In this document: one piece after another, positions 58,378-64,000 of the stretch
How positions within the stretch are numbered: the stretch's first letter is position 1
Layout of the letters: each line of letters opens with the position of its first letter
From: Shewanella sp. KT0246
Lineage (GTDB): Bacteria; Pseudomonadota; Gammaproteobacteria; Enterobacterales; Shewanellaceae
Reading direction: 5' to 3'
Assembly: GCF_019654955.1 (NCBI RefSeq)
Contig: NZ_BPEV01000016.1
Span: forward strand, 46,626-110,625
Length of the DNA stretch: 64,000 bases
The notes under the pieces: generated by a model
Databases searched by the model: none
Seen by the model: only the letters and a program-made list of their open reading frames with translations
What the model was told of the DNA's origin: nothing
Translations under genes and position numbers: made by a program

Positions 58378-60360
58378 ATGATGAAAAATATAACGAAACG
58401 CAGACTCGCCTTCGTTGTTGCAGCCGCAATGGGGATTGCAGGTTGTGCCGACGATGGTAAAGATGGAGCGGATGGTGAAGATGGCGCACCTGGAGAACCA
58501 GGAACCACCCCTACACCAGTAACTGAGGTGTCTGAAATTACCAATGTTGAGTATATTGCTCACATGGTAGAAGAAGGCCAAGTAACTGTTGAATTTAATA
58601 TTACAGATGAAGATGGCGTTGCGATTACTGGCTTAGACAGTGCAGCGATTTATCTTGCTGCAATGACAGAACAAGGTATTCAACGTAGCCGAGACGGTAG
58701 CGTTGGTGGTAATGCAACTTTTGGTGGCGATACGCCAACAGAAGGAGCGACTATTACTGAAGTCGACGATGGTCAATATACACTAGTAGCTCCTATGGCA
58801 GCAGTACAAGCAGATACTGAAAGCTTGATCCGTTTACAAGTGGGTAATGATGAAGGTATCGCAGCTTCACCTTATATTATTATCAATAAACCAGAAAATA
58901 CTCATACAAGTACTACTGAGACTTGTTATTCGTGTCACGTTGATTATGCGACTTCTGATATTCGTCATAGTAAGTATGTTGCACTAAATACCGATGGCGA
59001 AGTCGATTTCGTTGGCGGTTGTATGGTGTGTCATAACAACGTACCACGTGATATAGCTGAAGATGGTACTTCGTTAGATACTGGCGGATATGCTAAAGCT
59101 ACTATGCAAGCTTTAGGTCATATCAATCACCAGAAGTTTGAAAAAGATTTCACGCCAACCAATTGTTATACCTGTCACGCAGAGCCTGTAGTTAATACCA
59201 GTATTGCTGGTAACGGTTGTAGTGATTGTCACGGTAATGGTGAGTCTGGTGTGATTGTGCCTGCTGACGGATTCGATGCGCGTGCATTCCATGCTGAAGC
59301 GACCTCAATTGGCTTAGTTGAGCGTGAAGAAATTCGTGCAAATCATTACACCACAACAAGTAACCCATACTTTAATCCAACAATGGATGAATGGATTGAC
59401 CACAAAGATGTTGCTTGGACATCAGGTTACTGTGTTGATATCGCATTATTTGATAACTCAGGTGAAACGCCGGTGCAATTAAACATCGGTGATATGTATA
59501 CCGCGGGTGAAGTGACTTATGGCGGTGCTTACATCAACAACTATCACAATGATTCTATTGTGGCTCGTGTGATTTCTCATGGTGCAGAAGGTTATATTGA
59601 GAATGCAGATGGTTCACGTTCAGTTTGTTACGGTGAGCTAACTGAAGGTTTTGAAGATGCTAACTTGTCAGCAAGTTCTCGCGTAACTATCGCAGATACT
59701 AACTGGGAAGACAGTGATGGTGAGTTCGGTGTCTCTTTCACAGGTTACAGTGAAGTTGTTGACCCAATTAACTTTGCAAAAGTACAAGATTGGGGACGTC
59801 GTCATGCAGTCACTGAAGATAGCTGTACGACTTGTCACAACAATGATACTAACTACCATAAAAATGGTGGATACCGTGATGGTGGCTTAGATTGTGTTGC
59901 TTGTCATAACAATGGCCAAGATCGTAAAGGTGCTTTATCTGCTCCAGGTTTCGGACCAATGGTTCACAGCATGCACTGGGGTATTGGTAATGCACTTTCA
60001 GGAGCCAAAACTGATGAAGATGGCAACAACGTTGAAAATTCAGCGGCAAGCTTAAATGCTGACAACTGTGTGTCTTGTCACGCTGATGGTGTAAGCCTAG
60101 CTGATGTGCCTAACCAATATATGCTTTCAAAAGCGTATAACAATGGTGATGATGGCGTAATGACTAGCCCAATTACAGCAAACTGTTTTGCTTGTCATGA
60201 TTCAGATTCAGCATTGAGCCATATGGAACAAAATGGTGGTGAACTTAATGTTCCAACTACCGATAAATGGTTCACTGAAGGAACAGCGGAGTCTTGTGCA
60301 ACATGTCACGATACTGGTAAGTCTTTCGGCATCGATATGTTCCATAACTTTGAACGTTAA
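58378..60360 (+). CDS. OmcA/MtrC-family multiheme c-type lipocytochrome 3
   Basis: 660 residues from the ATG at 58378; three ATGs in a row (58375, 58378, 58381) follow the GGAG and the middle one has the same 5-bp spacing as the paralogues. Lipobox IAGC, tether DDGKDGADGEDGAPGEPG, the longest of the four. Nine CXXCH: CYSCH, CMVCH, CYTCH, CSDCH, then CTTCH, CVACH, CVSCH, CFACH, CATCH. Its middle beta domain differs strongly from cytochromes 2 and 4 (GDMYTAGEVTYGGAYINNYH), the likely site of functional specialisation. Ends KSFGIDMFHNFER like its paralogues. Confidence 0.94.
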   Translation: MMKNITKRRLAFVVAAAMGIAGCADDGKDGADGEDGAPGEPGTTPTPVTEVSEITNVEYIAHMVEEGQVTVEFNITDEDGVAITGLDSAAIYLAAMTEQGIQRSRDGSVGGNATFGGDTPTEGATITEVDDGQYTLVAPMAAVQADTESLIRLQVGNDEGIAASPYIIINKPENTHTSTTETCYSCHVDYATSDIRHSKYVALNTDGEVDFVGGCMVCHNNVPRDIAEDGTSLDTGGYAKATMQALGHINHQKFEKDFTPTNCYTCHAEPVVNTSIAGNGCSDCHGNGESGVIVPADGFDARAFHAEATSIGLVEREEIRANHYTTTSNPYFNPTMDEWIDHKDVAWTSGYCVDIALFDNSGETPVQLNIGDMYTAGEVTYGGAYINNYHNDSIVARVISHGAEGYIENADGSRSVCYGELTEGFEDANLSASSRVTIADTNWEDSDGEFGVSFTGYSEVVDPINFAKVQDWGRRHAVTEDSCTTCHNNDTNYHKNGGYRDGGLDCVACHNNGQDRKGALSAPGFGPMVHSMHWGIGNALSGAKTDEDGNNVENSAASLNADNCVSCHADGVSLADVPNQYMLSKAYNNGDDGVMTSPITANCFACHDSDSALSHMEQNGGELNVPTTDKWFTEGTAESCATCHDTGKSFGIDMFHNFER

Positions 60361-60446
60361 GCTGAGTTTTTAAGAGTTAGTTTTAAGTGTAAAAGTAAAT
60401 AGGTTTCTGTAGCTCTCCCCTGCAACCGGGCTGCAGAATCCTTTAG

Positions 60447-60478
60447 AAAAGCCACTATTTAATAGATAGTGGCTTTTT
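60447..60478 (+). terminator. Terminator of cytochrome 3
   Basis: AAAAGCCACTAT/ATAGTGGCTTTTT around TTAATAG. Otherwise the 60361-60653 spacer shows no gene. Confidence 0.9.
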
Positions 60479-60653
60479 CTTTATTTAATCTCCTTAAATA
60501 GCAGTAATTCCTTTTTATCTTTATTCAACGACTTAATCTTGCTGAAATCTCGATAGTTGATCCAATTTGATACACTTGATTGAAAAATGTGCCAGCTATT
60601 TTAAAAGTGAATTTTTGATACCTAAAATATAGATAATTTCATTCTGAACTCAT

Positions 60654-60746
60654 TCAAATATCTGATATAAAGACGCTTTTTAGGATTTGTTTGAACAATT
60701 TTTCGTGACCATTATCACTCCTGCTACCTGCGTTAATCCCTACTAT
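60654..60746 (+). promoter_or_regulatory. CRP-type class II promoter of cytochrome 4
   Basis: Dyad CGTGACCATTATCACT (60704-60719) centred 29.5 bp upstream of -10 TACTAT (60741-60746). Conserved element TCAAATATCTGATATAAAGA starts at 60654, 57.5 bp upstream of the dyad centre. Confidence 0.82.
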
Positions 60747-60796
60747 GCAATCTAGGTTTTACCTAAAAAGTAGTAATTAAACTATTCGGAGTGATG

Positions 60797-62785
60797 ATGA
60801 AACATTTAACGAAACGCAGATTAGCCTTCGTTGTTGCAGCAGCAATGGGGATTGCAGGTTGTGCTGATGATGGAAAAGATGGTGAAGATGGCGCACCAGG
60901 AGAACCAGGTCCAGGACCTAATCCACCAGTAACTGAAAAGTCAGAAGTAACCAGTGTATCTGTGATTGCTTATGCTATTGAAGAAGGTCAGGTTCGCTAC
61001 GAGTTTGAAGTCACCAACGAAAATGATGAATTAGTTGATGGCTTAATGAAAGCAGAAGCAAAATTTGCTGAGTTAACTGACAAAGGTATCGTGCTAAACC
61101 GAGATGGAAAAATTGGTGGCTACACTGATACTACCAAAGAAGACGGCGCAGAGTTAACTGCATTAGGTGATGGCCGTTACGAGTTAATTGCGCCAATGCC
61201 TGCAGTTACCGCAGCATCTGAAGGGATTGTTTGGTTGCGTGTCGGTGGCGGGGAATCAGAAATTGCACGCTCGCAACCAATTGTTGTGGATAAACCTGAG
61301 ATGATCCACACGTCAACAACTGAAACTTGTTACAGCTGTCACGTGGACTATGGTACTTCTAGCATGAAGCACCCTAGCTACACAGCAATTAATGCTGAAG
61401 GCGAGGTCGATTTCGTTGCAGGTTGTTTAGTGTGTCATAACAACGTATCTCGCGCTGAAGAAGATGGTGGTTATGCAACAAATACATTGCAGAAAATCGG
61501 TCACGTGAATCATCAGAAGTTTGAAAAAGACTTTGCAGTCACTAACTGTTATACCTGTCATGCAGAACCTGTAATCAACACTAGTATTGCAGGAAATGGC
61601 TGTAGTGATTGTCATACTGTCGATTCTGCAACATCAATTATTGTGCCTAACTCAGATTTTGATGCTCGTGCATTCCATGCTCAGGCGACTAGTATCGGCT
61701 TGGCAGAAAGACAGGCTTCGAGATCTGAACATTCTACATCACTTTCAGAAGTTTATTTGGATGCTGCGGGAGCATATTGTACTGACATTAGCCTTTATCA
61801 AGGCGAAACTATGTTGGATATTGAAACGCTTTATGCCGACGGTACATTAACTTATGCCAGTGGTTACATGCATGGGTACAATAATAAGTCTATAGTTGGT
61901 CGTGAATCTCGAACCTATAATGAAAGCTATAAAGGTGATGGTTCTAAGACACTTTGTTTCCCGACACTTGATCTAAATACACCGCAAATAATGGCGAGTT
62001 CACGTGTGACATTCGCACATGGTGAAGATGCATCATATGATGGTGTCACTTTCACGAGTTACTCTCCTGTGTTTGCAATTGCGGATGGAGAAGTGACTGA
62101 TTATGACCGTCGCCACGCTGTAACCGCTGATAGTTGTACAACTTGTCATAATGAAGAAACTAACTATCACAAAAATGGTGGCTACAGCCAAGGTGGTTAC
62201 GACTGTGTTGCCTGTCATAACAATGGTCAGAACAGAATGAGTTCTAGACATATCAGTCTTGAAGGTTCTGAGTTTGCTAGCGAGCAAGAAAGAATAAATG
62301 CGGGTTATATTTTCAATGCTGCATATGGTGGAGAAGGTTGGCAAGCAACAAGTGGACCTGGATTTGGACCAATGGTTCATGCAATGCATTGGGGCGCTTC
62401 GCAAACTATTGTTGGATCTGATGACAGTGGCTACTTATATAATTCATCTGCAGAATTAAATGCGATAAACTGTGTGTCTTGTCATGCTGAAGGTATTGAT
62501 TTATATGCAATACCTAATCAATACATGCTAGCTAAAACCTTAGCAATAACTGAAGAAGGCAACCCTGATACTAATAACATGGCAAGCCCAATCACAGCCA
62601 ATTGTTATGCTTGTCATGATTCAGCTTCTGCACTAAGTCACATGGAGCAAAATGGTGGTGAAATTGATGCTAAAGTTGATGAAGTGCCAGTTTGGTATGA
62701 AGCAGTCCCACAAGAATCTTGTGCGACATGTCATGCTGAAGGTAAGTCATTCGGTATCGATAAGTTCCACGTATTCGAGCGTTAA
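60797..62785 (+). CDS. OmcA/MtrC-family multiheme c-type lipocytochrome 4
   Basis: 662 residues from the ATG at 60797. Lipobox IAGC, tether DDGKDGEDGAPGEPGPG. Nine CXXCH: CYSCH, CLVCH, CYTCH, CSDCH, then CTTCH, CVACH, CVSCH, CYACH, CATCH. Between haems six and seven it has an insertion of about 35 residues (near SRHISLEGSEFASEQERIN) absent from the others, and a different loop before haem seven. The conserved distal motif GPGFGPMVHAMHWG remains. Ends KSFGIDKFHVFER. Own promoter and terminator. Confidence 0.94.
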   Translation: MKHLTKRRLAFVVAAAMGIAGCADDGKDGEDGAPGEPGPGPNPPVTEKSEVTSVSVIAYAIEEGQVRYEFEVTNENDELVDGLMKAEAKFAELTDKGIVLNRDGKIGGYTDTTKEDGAELTALGDGRYELIAPMPAVTAASEGIVWLRVGGGESEIARSQPIVVDKPEMIHTSTTETCYSCHVDYGTSSMKHPSYTAINAEGEVDFVAGCLVCHNNVSRAEEDGGYATNTLQKIGHVNHQKFEKDFAVTNCYTCHAEPVINTSIAGNGCSDCHTVDSATSIIVPNSDFDARAFHAQATSIGLAERQASRSEHSTSLSEVYLDAAGAYCTDISLYQGETMLDIETLYADGTLTYASGYMHGYNNKSIVGRESRTYNESYKGDGSKTLCFPTLDLNTPQIMASSRVTFAHGEDASYDGVTFTSYSPVFAIADGEVTDYDRRHAVTADSCTTCHNEETNYHKNGGYSQGGYDCVACHNNGQNRMSSRHISLEGSEFASEQERINAGYIFNAAYGGEGWQATSGPGFGPMVHAMHWGASQTIVGSDDSGYLYNSSAELNAINCVSCHAEGIDLYAIPNQYMLAKTLAITEEGNPDTNNMASPITANCYACHDSASALSHMEQNGGEIDAKVDEVPVWYEAVPQESCATCHAEGKSFGIDKFHVFER

Positions 62786-62865
62786 TATTACTTAACACTA
62801 TATCAAGAAGCGATTCATCTCGCTCCTCAAGGATGTAGATATAACCCAAGTGTGAGAGTAAAAAT

Positions 62866-62891
62866 AAAGGGAGCCATTGAGCTCCCTTTTT
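62866..62891 (+). terminator. Terminator of cytochrome 4
   Basis: AAAGGGAGC/GCTCCCTTT around CATTGA plus T-run. Unlike the first three it does not share the AAAGCCACT stem. Confidence 0.92.
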
Positions 62892-63052
62892 GTATTTATC
62901 ATCTAATTTAATGACAATGTTGTGACGTTTTTATATTGCTAAGGTGTCACCTTTAATATGGTTTAACGGTGTCTTGATTAAGGATAAGTGACAGTAAATA
63001 AGAACACTTTATCAATTTAACATAGTCGTTTTATTTGACTCATTAATAAAGC

Positions 63053-63847
63053 TTACTGGCCAAATATGACATTAAGCTTATCCGCTAAACGAATACCAGC
63101 TTGCTGTAAACGTAATTCAACCGTTGGGGTGTGATCGAAAATATATTGATAGCGCAAATCAGGCTGGTCATCACGATTTGTCTCTAAATTATAAGTTGCA
63201 CCGCGAAGTGCTTTTGATTCATCAGCCCAGTCATAATAACTTTTACCAACCCAGCTTTTGACGTTTTTATCGGAGATACGGTTAATGAACTGCGTATATT
63301 CGGTATAACTTAACTGTTTATTATCAATAAGCTTACTATCCCAAACCGTGTGTAGGTTGGTGTCGTCACCGAACCATTTTAGTTTTACCTTATTACCACC
63401 ATGATCATGGCTATGACCTACATGCAGCGGTTGATGAATATCACCAACGAAATGAACATAAAATGCTAAAGCTTCCCATTTATCTTTATCGCTGGTTTTA
63501 GGATCTTTCAGTATTTTTTCAAATCGTTCGAGGCTTTCAATAATATCGCCTTTAGGATTTCTGTTGACTGTGTCCCAAGTTTCATCGTCAGCAATAGATA
63601 CATAATGCCAAGGAGATGCGTGATACCAGCTTTTGTCAGAACGAATTTCATCTGCCCAAGTCGACATTTGTGCTAATGACTCACCTTGAGTTAACTGATT
63701 AATTTTATCTTGTGCGACAGCAGAAAGGTTGTTTTGTGCTAACTCCCCAATAATACGGTGTCCATTTTGGCCCCATGCTTGAACTGGTTGGCTGACAAGG
63801 CTGCTGAGCGCAATGGTTGCGCTAAATAGAAGTGTTGCAGGTTTCAT
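63053..63847 (-). CDS. S1/P1-type secreted nuclease
   Basis: 264 residues. A signal peptide cleaved at VQA-W leaves Trp as the first mature residue, a zinc ligand in this family. The other ligands can be placed: H in GQNGHRI, D in TWADEIRS, H in SPWHYV, H and D in YVHFVGDIHQPLH, a further H in HVGHSHDHGGN, and H and D in NLHTVWDSKL. The trinuclear zinc site is therefore intact. It cleaves single-stranded DNA and RNA outside the cytoplasm, likely for nutrient or phosphate scavenging. Single gene, minus strand. Confidence 0.92.
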   Translation of the reverse strand: MKPATLLFSATIALSSLVSQPVQAWGQNGHRIIGELAQNNLSAVAQDKINQLTQGESLAQMSTWADEIRSDKSWYHASPWHYVSIADDETWDTVNRNPKGDIIESLERFEKILKDPKTSDKDKWEALAFYVHFVGDIHQPLHVGHSHDHGGNKVKLKWFGDDTNLHTVWDSKLIDNKQLSYTEYTQFINRISDKNVKSWVGKSYYDWADESKALRGATYNLETNRDDQPDLRYQYIFDHTPTVELRLQQAGIRLADKLNVIFGQ

Positions 63848-64000
63848 TATTATTATTCCATAAGCGATTAAGACACCTTGACCCTAGTAGAGGTGCTGAA
63901 TCGTGAGATTAGAAGATTTTTATAATATCTTTTTTAAATTAAATTTTTGTGACAAAAAAAGGCGCAAGCCCAACCTGTGTATAGCTTTGGTTAAAGGTGT
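63848..64000. other. Window end, nuclease upstream region
   Basis: 153 bp AT-rich region that should hold the nuclease promoter. No gene can be called in it. Confidence 0.4.

Noticed and set aside
53629..62785. A tenth haem-binding site in the cytochromes (for example around KTMCH in cytochrome 2)
   Set aside because: That CH lacks the upstream cysteine needed for CXXCH and is not conserved in the other three.

Overview
The window reads as a stretch of a Shewanella chromosome. The evidence is four OmcA/MtrC-type multiheme lipocytochromes in tandem, the purD-purH-MerR-Cu/Zn exporter order typical of Shewanella, a BpfA/LapA-like type I secreted adhesin locus, and gammaproteobacterial blocks such as rhlB with a Ppx/GppA gene, ubiEJB-tatABC and rsd/hemE. 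Species was not determined. No rRNA, tRNA, prophage, insertion sequence or CRISPR array was recognised.

Layout. 1-2112: 3' end of rhlB, a short Ppx/GppA phosphatase and a periplasmic thioredoxin-like protein. 2290-20310 (minus strand): one export locus made of a 4188-residue cysteine-free adhesin, its ABC exporter, HlyD adaptor, TolC-like channel and an OmpA-type lipoprotein. 20518-29415 (minus strand): a near-continuous gene run, read in the order ubiE, ubiJ, ubiB, tatA, tatB, tatC, a small periplasmic protein, tatD, a 7TM diguanylate cyclase and hemB. 29781-36760: an arginase-family hydrolase, rraA, a YgjV-like small membrane protein, a PAP2 phosphatase, a glycosyltransferase-like protein, rsd, a candidate minus-strand small RNA, hemE and a small membrane protein. 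36887-40892 (minus strand): a two-component system with a 16-bp minisatellite between its genes, then two spondin-domain proteins. 41046-46212: two GNAT acetyltransferases, an FAD oxidoreductase, an NhaC antiporter and a small secreted protein. 46264-47893: an island of intergenic repeats followed by an AT-rich, unrecognised two-gene module. 48044-53300: purD, purH, and a zntR-like regulator with a Cu/Zn exporter behind a classic MerR-type promoter. 53544-62891: four cytochromes, each with its own CRP-type promoter and terminator. 63053-63847: an S1/P1 nuclease.

How the genes work together. The adhesin locus is a complete type I secretion set, but the adhesin has no RTX nonapeptides and no LapG/LapD-type protease or receptor gene lies beside it here. 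The cytochrome array is the most distinctive part. Each gene encodes nine CXXCH haem sites behind a lipobox and a short collagen-like tether. Each also has a GTGA-N6-TCAC dyad exactly 29.5 bp upstream of a -10 hexamer, which is class II CRP promoter geometry, plus a second conserved element about 56-57 bp further upstream. This implies four separately transcribed, co-regulated anaerobic-respiration genes.

All gene functions are read from sequence motifs and remembered families; no search was run.
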